Source: Drosophila pseudoobscura
Lineage: Eukaryota; Arthropoda; Insecta; Diptera; Drosophilidae
DNA: 64,000 nt
Assembly (NCBI RefSeq): GCF_009870125.1
Contig: NC_046681.1
Location: forward strand, 5,965,001 to 6,029,000
Direction of reading: 5' to 3'
Under the pieces are notes generated by a model. That model was not told the origin of the DNA. It saw only the letters and a program-made list of their open reading frames with translations, and made no database searches. Of this stretch, positions 47,091-58,500 are shown piece after piece. Each line of letters begins with the position of its first letter. Position 1 is the first letter of the stretch. Both the position numbers and the translations under genes were made by a program.

Positions 47091-50049
47091 TCTTTACGTA
47101 GTAACTACAATCTAACTACTGACTCGCTACATATTATATACATGTTCATGTAACATAGGTAATATTTTCAGCTGCAAAAAATATTGTATATTTTTTTGAT
47201 TACACGCTCTATTTATCTGACTTCAGAGAATACTATTCTATTTATTGTTTTATGTACGTTGACGAGTTCGTAGACCTATTATTTATAGATATAGCCGCAA
47301 CAGTGCTATCGGTAGATGTAAAATAATGCCGATATTTGGGTGCGATAACGGAAAAACATGTTTTACAGCACTAATATAATAGATGGCGTATTTGCGTGTA
47401 ATCAGCTGCTTCCCGCAAATTCTTCAAATTCATTATACAAATATAAAAAGAGATCTAGTTGTGAATAGTTGTAATAGTGATAGTTCTCTAAGAAATACAG
47501 GCACAACCGAATATGAGACCAACAAAACTAGGTGAAAAGCAGTCCGTTTAATGATTTTGCACTCAAAAAACATGATGCAATTCTTCGGAGTTTTAATGAA
47601 AAATGTGCGTAAACTGGTACTGATAATGGACTTATTTCATCATCTGAGTGTCGCAAGAGAAATACCACAAGTTCAATGGGGCGCTTGTTAGTGCTAATGA
47701 CCTTTGTGTTTGATTTTTTGTTGTAATACGTTTAACCGTTAAAAAGGTCATAGGAAAATGGCCAAAAACAGAGGACATCCACAATCAAAAGCTGATAGCT
47801 GCAAAACTCCTTGTTTTTGATGCCCTTTAAATTACATACATACATACATATGTATTTAAATGGAATAAGATAAATCGGTTCAGAACCCAGTCTTTGTAAG
47901 AATTTCTTCAAATTTCCAGGGCAGATCGTGGAAATTGCATTAAAAAACCTCACATTTTTATGTATTTATTTGTTTGCTTTATTCAATCAACTTTGCTTGG
48001 CATCTAAGTATACTAGTTAGTCGTATAGAACAGCATCCACTACACTACATATTTTTACACTGTATTCAATAGGGACACTATCCATATCGATCTTCCTTTA
48101 CTTGTACACACCAAATGCTCATCGTTCTTAGACCATTCCTAAACTGTATATACAATACGAGTAATATGCTGTTTTCTTTTAGTATTTTGTTACATAAATA
48201 TTTGCTCATTGTTTTTGTGGTTGTTTAAATATACATATGTAGATATATAATAGACTTGATTTAGTGTGTGCATTTGTGTGTGTGTGTGTAAGTGGGGGCG
48301 GAAAACATTTACAATACTTACTAAACATCTATATTGCAGTTTTTTTCCAAATATATATTTGTATTTAATTTGTGCAACAGAATTTGACTAGATTTGACAC
48401 TCGTCCACAAACAAATTTCGTTGTAGAAACCCCACCCCGCTCCTCCTCCTAACCGAATACGAATTACATATTGCTCTATGGCCCATTCCCGATCCCCTTC
48501 TAGAGTTTCTTCCACGTTCCACCTACTAGCACTAGAAATAGATGTATGTTTGTATGTATGCTTACCGACTAACCCAAAATACTAAATCCTCGACTAATCA
48601 AACATAATCAACAAGCTTAACTTTCACACCCACGAGAGAACGAGGCGTCTCTCACCCTAACTACTATTTTTCACTTAATTATTGCTAAGACCCAAGCATC
48701 CATCCCACATGCACACAGCCCACACCCTCTCCGTATCATGCCACCCATCGAGCACCGTTATTTTATTACTGTTTACCGTCACCACGTTGATATACAGAGT
48801 TGTCCCGCTCTGGCACACGTTCCACCCGCAAGTCCTGGGTGTACAGGGGAGTACCATCGGAAGTGTGCCAATTTCAATGTGCCATTCAACGTTTCGGTGT
48901 GTTAATTGTTTTGTTACCCTGCTCCGGGAACCATTACATCCGTAGTACGATAAATTTCAAGTGCATTAAAAAGATCATGGGTGGTAAATTAACTTATTGG
49001 CGCGTCACTCTGCCGTCGTCGTTGTCGTTGTCGTTGTCGTCTCTATCGTTCCGTTGTCGCGCCAGGGCTGTTAGTTAACGTTAATTGATGCTTTGTTTTT
49101 GTTGCTATTGCTGACAATTACACATACAAACACAATAATATATGTGTTGTGTATATACATATATAGCCGAAACTCGTTGAGAGTTTGACTTCCTTTCATC
49201 TGTATTCTGTATCTGGTGTTTGCTTCCGTCCGTTTTTGCTTAATTTCTATATATACATATTACAGTATTTCTAAATGATCTACTATCCTTACGATCCTTA
49301 TTTTATAACAACGTTGGATTAATTGCATATTTATATTGTGACTCTATTTTGACTCTATTTGTGTTGATTATATTACAATCTAAGGCTTAGCTTTTGTTTT
49401 TGGTATGTAAAGGGTTTTTATATTCCATATATCGTTATGCGTAATTTTGTACTTAATTTCTATATACGTATATTAATTCTTAATTCTTATATAATTTGCT
49501 GATATTTCAGGATGAGTTCAAGTTTTTTTTGCCATTTCGATAATTATTTTTTAAAGAACTAACTTGTGGGATTGATGGACTTTGGAATGGTGGAATGAAA
49601 CGGAGATAAAGTACAGTTCTGCTTAAAGAGAAATGCTTAATAGATGGAGGAACATATGAAAATGGAAAGGGAGTAGTTAAGGACAGTTGGGCTTGAAAGA
49701 TTCGAATATTTTTACTACATCAAGAATCCAAAAAATCTTAGCTGGAGATTAAGGGAAATTCTAGATAGATGGGAGATTTCTCAATAGATGAGAATTTAGG
49801 AATGATGAAATGGAACGAAGTGTAAGTACAGTTGTTCTTCCTAATTTTTCTGCCTTATTCAGAAATGAGGGATTCTGCCAACATCTTAATTTGAATATTT
49901 CTATGGCAAAATATCGTTTACGTTTGAATAATTTAATTTCTTAAGCTACATTCCTCTCATGAAAAACAAATTCTTTGGGTTTTCACCGCCCTCTATAGTC
50001 TATAAATTCTATTTTTACCATCCATATAGCCCCTTAGTCATCCTTTTCT
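47091..50049. other. Downstream region of dimm; no gene recognised
   Basis: AT-rich sequence, probably including the dimm 3' UTR next to 50049, whose poly(A) site I could not fix. A (TG)n run lies at about 48277-48290 and (GTTGTC)n-like words at 49016-49045. No conserved coding frame was seen. Confidence 0.4.
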
Positions 50050-51385
50050 TTAGAGAAACTCTCGAAATGGCTCATCGAAATTATCATTAACATCCGCAAA
50101 GCTTCCGGAATTATTGCCCACACCGACACCCACGCCGGAAACAACCCCAACGCCCACTCCGACATTTACCCCGACCCCCACACCGACTCCTACGCCGACT
50201 CCGACGCCAACTCCCACATTCACTGTTGTGGAGCCATTGAGGATGAGGGTCGGCTGCTGTTGGGCCTGCTGCTGTTGCTGCTGTTGGGTGAGCATCATTG
50301 TGGCTCCCATGTGGCCATGACTATGCATCGCCTGCTGCTGTTGCTGCTGCTGCTGCTGTTGATGGTGATGCTGCTGCTGCTGCTGTGGATGATGGGATGT
50401 GGGCTCCAACTGCGTCTGCTGCATATGCATCGCCTGGGGCTGGAGACTCTGCATCACAGGATTGGCCGAAACGGCGGCTGCATTCAGCAGAGTGCCATCG
50501 GCGGCGGCCAACAGAGCGCAATCGTAGGCCCCACCATTGGCCAGAGCATCCTCAAAGCAGAGTGCAGCCGTGGCATTGGCCGATGCTCCATTCGTGCCGC
50601 CACTGGCATCCGCCGTGAGGCTGGATAGAAGAACACCGCCAACGGCGCCGCCATTCAGCTCCATTGCAGCCGCTTCCTCGTTCCGCTTCGAGAGTATGAT
50701 GTGCGTCAGATTGATGATGTAGTTCTTGGCCAGCGTCAGAGTCTCGATCTTTGACAGCCGCCGCTCCATCTCCACGTGTGGAATGACCTCGCGCAGCGAC
50801 TGAAACGCATCGTTCAGGCTGTGCATTCGCATGCGCTCCCTTTCGTTGGACTCCAAACGCCTGAGATTCCGCTCCTTGGCATTCAGCGCTCCCTTGCGCC
50901 TCCGATTGGCATTTGAGTTCGAAGAACTGGAATTGGCACTGTTCGGAGTGAGGCTCGACGGACAGCCGCCGTTGCTCTGCTGCCCACGGCCCCGACTCGA
51001 GGGCCGTTGATTTCCCTGGGAATGGCCCTGCGGATTGTTCGTGCTGCTGCCACCTCCATTGCTGCTGCCGCCCCCACCGCTCGTATCATCGCTCTGCGAA
51101 CTGGAATCTGTCATCTCCAGATCGTACGTATTATTGCTTAACTGCAAAAGGGAAAAAACACATTGATATCAATGCCACTCTTTACAGATCTTCCTCTCGT
51201 TTGCCGCATACCTGTGAGGTGCGTCTTGTGGCACGTCTTATGGGACGGGAACTCCTCTCCGCCGACTCTGGCGACAAGCCATTGTGTCCATCTGTGTTGT
51301 AGTTGTTGTTGTTGTGGTGCAACTGCTGCTGGAGCTGCATAAAGTCATGGCTACTCATCAGTTCCGTCAGCTGTGTGGCATCCAT
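50050..51385 (-). CDS. dimm: bHLH transcription factor dimmed (Mist1 family)
   Basis: Nuclear basic helix-loop-helix factor that drives the regulated-secretory programme of peptidergic neuroendocrine cells; its family binds E-boxes. Coding exons on the minus strand are 51212-51385 (58 codons) and 50050-51141, joined in phase 0, giving 421 residues. The bHLH lies at about 151-209: basic part with [15 protein letters not shown], helix 2 ending [15 protein letters not shown]. This signature is that of Mist1/dimm, and gene order agrees. Flanks are low complexity: Ser/Gly/Asn before the bHLH, His/Gln runs at about 309-330 and 343-353, and an unusual Gly-Val alternating tract at about 366-400. The 5' UTR continues to an acceptor at 51413-51414, so non-coding exon(s) lie upstream. 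Confidence 0.94.
50110..50220 (-). repeat. dimm: Coding hexamer array in dimm (Gly-Val tract)
   Basis: About 18 imperfect six-base units, seen on the plus strand as variants of CCNACN, encode alternating Gly and Val with Asn interruptions near residues 366-400. Third positions vary, so the dipeptide pattern is kept although the DNA has drifted. Confidence 0.85.
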
Positions 51386-51412
51386 GCTTGTTGGGGGTCA
51401 GTATAGAAGGGG

Positions 51413-54400
51413 CTAAAAATGCCAGGTAATTTATAAATATTAAATCAAGAGAATGTGGAAAATCTGTGGGATCTTCAAAATGTATATAAATAATTTCTTG
51501 GCAACTTGAAGAATAGCTAAAAGAGAGTTACCAATGAAAATATGGACATATTCTTTAGAAATACTGCAAAATATCTTTGGAAATGAGTTTGAATAAATAT
51601 ATATTCCTTTTAGGACCGCAAGGTTATCCTTCTATATCCCGAGCATCGCATTTCCTAAATTATCTGTGTCAGTTTTTCCTAGTCAGCTTTATAACACTCC
51701 CCATAATTGCCGAGCTTTGTGTCAGTATTTGCTTTATGATATTTTATCTTGCCTTTCATTCGCTCGCCCACATTTGCATCGTTTGTGATATTCGTTATCT
51801 CCAATCGATATTCGCCATATCGAAGTTGGACCCATCACACGTGACTACGAGTATTTGACACATAAATTAGGTTAGATGACACATTCATTCGAATGTCCAA
51901 TATCTAGTATATCTCTCTGAAAAGCTAGAACATCGTATAATTATAAAGTTAGAGGCAGAATTATTGCATTCTGCGGATCAATATTTTGAATTGATAGCAA
52001 AGATATTGGTATTCTTTGTGGCGGGATATACGATAGAATTTTGACATGGAATATAGTGATCTACGAAATTTTCCATACAAATTATATACATTTCTGCTTA
52101 AATACAGACAAATTTTTTCCAAAATGGATCTTCTCCCTATATTTTGGATAGAAATTATATTAATTTATACGTTAAAACAGTTTGAAAGCTAAAAACTTAA
52201 TAATTTCTATTAGATCCTCTAAGAAAATTTAATAATGTTTTTAAAAACTATACCTAATGCATTTCTAAATGATATTCGTAGAAAATAGTCTCAGAGACAT
52301 TGCAAGTTCAAGATAAATTTACTTTTCCGCTTGCTATCTGTATATTCTATGATATTTCGACTTTCGAGTATTTCCTACAATTCCTTTGGAAAACTGTCCC
52401 TTATTTATTTGTGAATAATCTTTTATGTCATGTTTTTGTTTTAAAGTATACATATATTCTTTCACGATTTCTTATGTAACAAACTCGATCTTTCATTTTG
52501 CCCATTTAACTCTTAAAAAAAGAAGCTCTTCAAAGCCATATCTTTTCTTGGTTTTCCCACAAGGATATTGTGACACACTTTCCCTAAGATGTCCGCTCGT
52601 TATTCCTTGGCAATTATTTTTAGAAGTCCCTAAACCATGGCGTTTGTCCACCCCCCCAATAATCCCCCAGAACAATCATGCAACGCTAATCAACGAGGCA
52701 GCAAACAGTAAGAAATTATAAGGCGATTTCTCCCTCCCGTTGTTTCTTTCCCACGCAATCCTGTTGCGCTTGGGGTCAAGGGTCAGTCGGCGTGAACAGA
52801 GATTGCATTGTACTTGAAAAAAAAAATACCGGGAGAGAGAGAAAGTGAGAGCGGGGGAAATGGTGTTTCGATGAAATGCTTTCGCGCTTTCTGTCGTTGT
52901 TATGGTTATGCCCCTTGGCTTCCCAGCATTTGACCCGGAACCCCGTACTGTGGGACGTTTAAAGCGTGGCTAAGACACAGGACATGAGGGGCCCGGGGAA
53001 TGGGGAACTGAGTACTGAGGTACTGAGAAAAACACGGACTTTGTTGTAATAGAAAACGCGCACTTTGCGGTGCATTTTTCTTCGCTTCTCCTCCACTGAG
53101 GCGCTGAGTGAAACAAAAGTGTCGCTATTATTTAACGACAACAGCTCCTTGGGCTCTCTCTCTCTTGGACTCATTGACTATGGACTCTTTGGCGGGTCTT
53201 TAAAAGAAATGTTAAGAGAAATGACTACAATGCAATGCATATCACAGCGGTGGTCGTCGCTTGGAGAAGGCAGCGTTAAGTGAGGAGCTGTGTACCGATA
53301 TTTGCTAACGATAGTTGAAGAACGTTTTTATGAAATATCTTTCAATTTCAAAATATATTTCTGTAGAGAAACGTTCTCCATTAACTAATACAAAAAAGCG
53401 TAAAAAAATAACAGACCAAATCTACTTCGTAACACCGAATTTTTTAAGAAGATAAATTCTCAGGATAATCCTTACAAAAATTGTTCTTAAAGTTATCCTA
53501 CAGTTTATTTTGAAACTTTTCTCTCCTGTTTAATAGAAGATATTTGTAAAAAGAGAACAGAAAATATTACATACACATTCCATTAAAGTCTACTTCAAAT
53601 GTGACGATCTTTAGGAAGCTTTTTTTTTTCGCTACAGTTCTTTCGATAGTTTCTTCAAAATTATACCTTTAATCATTGTAATTCGAACACTCGTGATATA
53701 TAAAGAATATTCTGTATTCAATCCACTCCCCACAATCGTATTGCTCCCCTTCCATCTCTAGCGCCTTATGGTGAGCCCCAACCATCAGCCGCATATAAGG
53801 TTATAGGGTTACACTGATGTTATATAATGGCTTTCGGTTATAAAAAGACTTGGGGAAAGGGCAACAGTTTGTCCAATGAGTCGCCGATTTGTCGCCATCG
53901 AGCGGGTGGATGGGGCGATGGCTTTAAATGCAGATGCCTGCAACATGTTGCTTGCCCCTGCAGTTGACACTGAAAATGCAGCTTCCTTTGTCTGGAGGTA
54001 CGGTTGACGTGGTCTGCGTTCCAGGGTCTACAGCTCTGGGGGTCTGAGGTCCTTAGCAATGCAACAGCAGCAGGAGCAGCCAGCCAAGCCAGTCAGTCAG
54101 CACCTGGTCTTGTATAATATTTATTATGCTTTCTAGTAAATAAAGCATACTTTTGCGCGCCTTTGTGCGTCCCTTCTTGTGCGTTCTTCTTGGCTTGTTG
54201 TGTGCCGGGAATGGGGGTGGTCATGGTCTATGGGTTCATGGGGCTCTTAGGTTGCAAGCAGAGTTCGGAACTGCATTTGACAGTGGTTATGTGTCATTGA
54301 ATTAGATCTGTTGCGAGCCGGCTGGCGGCGGATGGTTTGAGTGACATTTTTTCCAGCCTCAAATTTGGGCTAAGACGTTCTGCGGCGCTCAGATTGATAG

Positions 54401-54943
54401 ATTGACAGGTTGTTTGGTGCAGAATGGGGAAAAAATGGTGGGAAAAATGCCGGCAAAAATGTTGTTTGGATTTCAGTTACATTTTTGTTATCAATAACAT
54501 TGCGAAATATTTTTCTGGTGACCGGAGAAATGATCAAAAGTACGATATGGTTTGATCTTATTGCTTATTTTCAGTAAATAAGTAGTAGTATGGTAATATT
54601 AGTATGGTCTTGTCAAAAAAAAATATATCGTTTATAGAACATTGATAATATTATTCTTTATTTTCTTATTATATTATTATTATTATTATTCTCTTTATTA
54701 TTTCTTTGTTTAAAATTATGAAAATATAAAAATCTTGAAAATTATGGAACTTGAAAAATTTTAACGTTGAACTGGTGACAAATCAACAAATCGTACGAGA
54801 CCTTTAGGAGGGTCCCGTGGCACGTAATGGGTTAATTTCATGGCAATGATATAATTTATTTCTTTTTTTTTCTTGATGAAAAGTTCATAGATTATTCCTT
54901 CCAACTATGTATTTCTATTTAAATATTCGAATTGTAAACTTAC
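51413..54943 (-). other. dimm: Probable first intron of dimm (in the 5' UTR)
   Basis: Runs from the acceptor at 51413-51414, read as TTTTTAG on the minus strand, to a candidate GTAAGT donor at 54938-54943. It is AT-rich with no recognisable coding frame. GA-rich words occur at 52833-52860. Low-complexity A/T lies at 54600-54740. Confidence 0.4.
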
Positions 54944-55193
54944 ATTCACTCAAAATGTATGACACTAGTTATATACTTGGAAGATCCTCAACTTTTCGCA
55001 CAAGATCTTTCAAAAATATCTCTTCACACTTTTCGCTTTAATAGGGGGCATTTTTTAAACCACATATTTCACACACACGCACATGCGAGTTTTATTCCTT
55101 TTTCTTTTTTTTTAAATTTCATTTGATTTTTAATTTATTATTTGTAAATATCAGGAGCGATGAACAAATTGCGTTGAACCATAGACCGAAACT
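54944..55193 (-). ncRNA. dimm: Candidate non-coding first exon of dimm mRNA
   Basis: On the minus strand an initiator TCAGTT at 55190-55195 (A at 55193 as +1) precedes 250 bases of leader-like A-rich sequence that ends at GAAT|GTAAGT. The +28 to +32 bases (TGTTC) fit the permissive DPE set. Splicing to 51412 would place it directly before the coding exon with 27 bases of further leader. This is a prediction from signals only. The feature is a UTR exon of a coding mRNA rather than an independent RNA gene. Confidence 0.4.
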
Positions 55194-55500
55194 GAACGAA
55201 ACGCACGCCGTGGAGTACCGGAAACGCGGAAGCGATGAGGATGACGGCCACTTGTGGAATGGCTGCAACAGAGAGGCGTCTCTGCCTCTGCCTCGTCGAC
55301 AGGCGACAGGCGACCCGAGCGCCACGGCCAAAGGCGAATCACAAGCCTCGGCCGAACATTCGTTCCCGAAGTCACGCAACAAGTCGAACGGTTCGGCATG
55401 AGGGGGCTGGGGCTGCTCGAGTGCCCGAAGCGAAGCGAACTGGCGAATGGAGACCATTTCAAAAGGCTCAAAGAATGAGTCCACGATTCTGAGTGAGTTT
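55194..55500 (-). promoter_or_regulatory. GC- and CpG-rich segment upstream of the candidate dimm start
   Basis: An island about 300 bp long stands out from AT-rich surroundings. Both strands are open for about 85 to 121 codons across it, with no domain on either. A plus-strand reading with an AG at 55154 and a GTGAGT at 55491 could also make it an exon of a gene transcribed the other way. I favour proximal promoter of dimm because leader-like sequence follows on the minus strand. Confidence 0.35.
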
Positions 55501-58500
55501 TAATGCGTCGCTTGTGTTTTGTTATTATTTTTCTAAGCAATCGAGTCGGGGGCGGGAGCCTCCACAGGAGAGACCTACGATTGGGGTGGGTTCGTACCAG
55601 GGATACCTGGTAATTAGTATTGTGAGATTAACTAAATGCGAACCAAAATAAAATACAAGAACATATCTTTTGGTGGTGGATGAATGTTTCGTTAGCTCAA
55701 ACTTAGTTTTCAAGTGTTTGAAAAACCACAAGTTTTCGGTTGAATTCATTACCTTTTATACAGAAAAATCACCATTTTAATGCCTTAATTTTAGATTTAA
55801 GCTTCGTATTCTCAGCAATTCCTTTTCCTGCATTTACTAGAACGTCATGCAGCAGTGTTCCTCGGTCGGTTGACATTTGAAACTGGGATCGGCTTAAAAC
55901 CTATATAGTTAGTTCTTGTTTAATAAGGGGATTCCTCTCTATTATATAATAAATGGGTATATTTTAGGCTTTTGGAAGTTTATAGAAAAATTATTTTTGT
56001 AAATTTTATTTATTATTTTTGTTTAGTTTCTAATTTGAATCGTCTCTAACCACATATGAATCGGGAATGCACCTTTGCACTTATGTCATCTGTAGGGTAT
56101 TCCCACGCTGCCCCTTATCACATTACACGTTATCCCAGAGTGAGAGCCAGAGAACGGTGCCCAGACCCAACCCTCACTCGCCCAACGGGGTGGCTTGTGT
56201 TTTGGAGTTTCTAGACATGTCACACACCACGTGCTGGGGCCCACAACTCCAGACGCAGGGGGTAGCGGCACAGATCTGCAGGGAGTGTGGGCTGCGTGGT
56301 GGGGAGTAGGAAAAGGAATGTGGGTGCCTGATTAGTCCCGCTGACGCATGTTGCCCCATAGCTCGCTCACTGCATTCGACTTGGACCGGCCCGGCCCAGC
56401 TCCTTCCTTCCTTTGTTACCAACTCCGATTGAGCGCCCCCGAGTTGTATACTGTTATTATTATTATCGTCTGTTTGTCTACAGCCCTGTTGCTGTTGCTG
56501 TTGCTGTTATCACAGTGCTTACGTCCTTATCGGCCGGGTTTTATCTCATCTCATGATAAACTACGAGTATTGTCGACAGATAATATAAAATGTTGCCGAA
56601 GCAAAGTTCTTTTGCTTTGCGTTGCTTTGCTTTTTGGAAAGTTGCATGCATGTGCTGCCTGCCTTCCTGCCTGCCCGCCCTTTTTCTATAGAATTTTGTG
56701 TGGTTTTTCATATATAGAATATTCTCTTTCGTTTGTTTGATGTGGCTCAAAGGGTTTTTTTCAATATGTAATTGCTGGAATATATAGTAGGGTAACAGGA
56801 AGCGATATAGACGGGCAATTTATGGATAGTAAAGGGAGAATGATAGAGAGAAATGTTATGGATAATAAAAAGAGAATGGAGTGGAATAGAAGCGTTGGAG
56901 TATACAAGTTATGGATAGTAAAAGAGAAGAATGGAAGGGAACTGGGATGAGGGATGTTAGTAATTAATAATTACTAAGATAAAATTTTGTACAATCAAAA
57001 TACGGAATAATACTGAAATTTAAATAGATAAGAAAAGGACTTATTGATGAATAATAAACAATCTTAAATAACACTGAAATATTACTAGACAAAAAAAAGT
57101 TTTCTGGTATTTGATTGAATTCTTTGAGGTATTTACATTAAAAACCAAACAAGTTCCACTCTTTATTCTCTAAAACTTAATATTAAATAACACATTAAAA
57201 TACTGAAACTGTACTTGATAAGAACGAGTATTTTGGTATTTTATTGAAGTCTTAAAGGTTTTAATATTGAATAACGTAGAAAGAAAAAAATAAAATAGAT
57301 ATAATTACAAAATTATATAATAACTTATAATAATTTTTGTTTAATAAACGTGTACATTCCTACAGTTATACTCTTTGAAGGATATATCCTTTTATAAGAA
57401 CCTGTTCCGCTTTATTCCTTAATTTCCGAATTTATCTGAACTCTTAAACTCCCAAGCAAATGTTAACTCTAGAGGAAGTATTTTTCTATCCCCACCATCC
57501 ACTTTGGGGGCATAAAAATAAGTCGACTTCAGCCTGAAGTGCAGCACTCCCAATGCAGCAGCACCCCTGCTCCTGTGGCCTATGTACCAGTCCTGCCCGC
57601 AAATCCTCTTCAGCCAAGTGTTGCCAAATACAAATTGACAGTTAATATTTTTAAACTGGCAAGTCGATGCAGCACCGACAGAAGCGACAGCAGCGGGTGT
57701 AGGGGCAGCGGAATACTGTCGACAAGGACATTATGTAAATCACACGACGGCAAGAGCGCGAGCGTTGGCGTACTCTAGCCCCCAGCAGTAGCCCCCAACA
57801 GTAGAGATGTGGAAATAATAAACAGGAAAGAAGAAAAAACAAAAGGAAAGGCTTTCCCAATGAGAGTCGAAGCTGTAGATACTCCTAAAGATGGATTATA
57901 TCCATGGTAGATATAAGACAGCAAATGTTCTTTTGGGTATGTAAAATCATAATCGGAAATTTCTTAAGTTCTCTATGGCTTTCTCTGTAAACAAAAAGGC
58001 TTACCCACCCATAGTTCCATAGAAGATCTAATAATAATTCAGATCAAGAGTATATATACTTTTTAGAGGCATAAAACCAACCTTATGTGCTTTCCAAACC
58101 TCTCCCGAAAGGCATCATACTCTCTCGTTAAAGGTCATACAAAAATATAGAATATAGACAGAGCAGAGTCTCGGAGCCGAAGCACCGAAGGCCGAGGCTG
58201 CTGCAGCAATTGCGTGGGCGGTTGCTGCTGCTTACAGTCCTCCTCCACGGGCATAGAGCCTTTTGATTATTTCCCATCCAACAGAAGTTGGATGCAGGCT
58301 CTTGTTGTTTCTGGTTCCTCCGCCTCCGCCTCCATCTCCGCCTGCGCCTGCCGCCTGCCTCCTTGTGGCTGTGTCCTGTGCCAGAGTTTTGTCTGCTGCC
58401 CTGCCCCATCAACAGTTGGTTCAGGGTCTGCGTTCGGTGTTCGGTGTTCAGGGTCTGCGTTCTGGTTCGGTGTTTCCATCCCCCTTAACATATTAAACCG

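Noticed and set aside
55123..55401. 92-codon plus-strand frame in the CpG-rich island
   Set aside because: No recognisable domain; the minus strand is also open. Composition explains both, and minus-strand leader signals fit dimm better.
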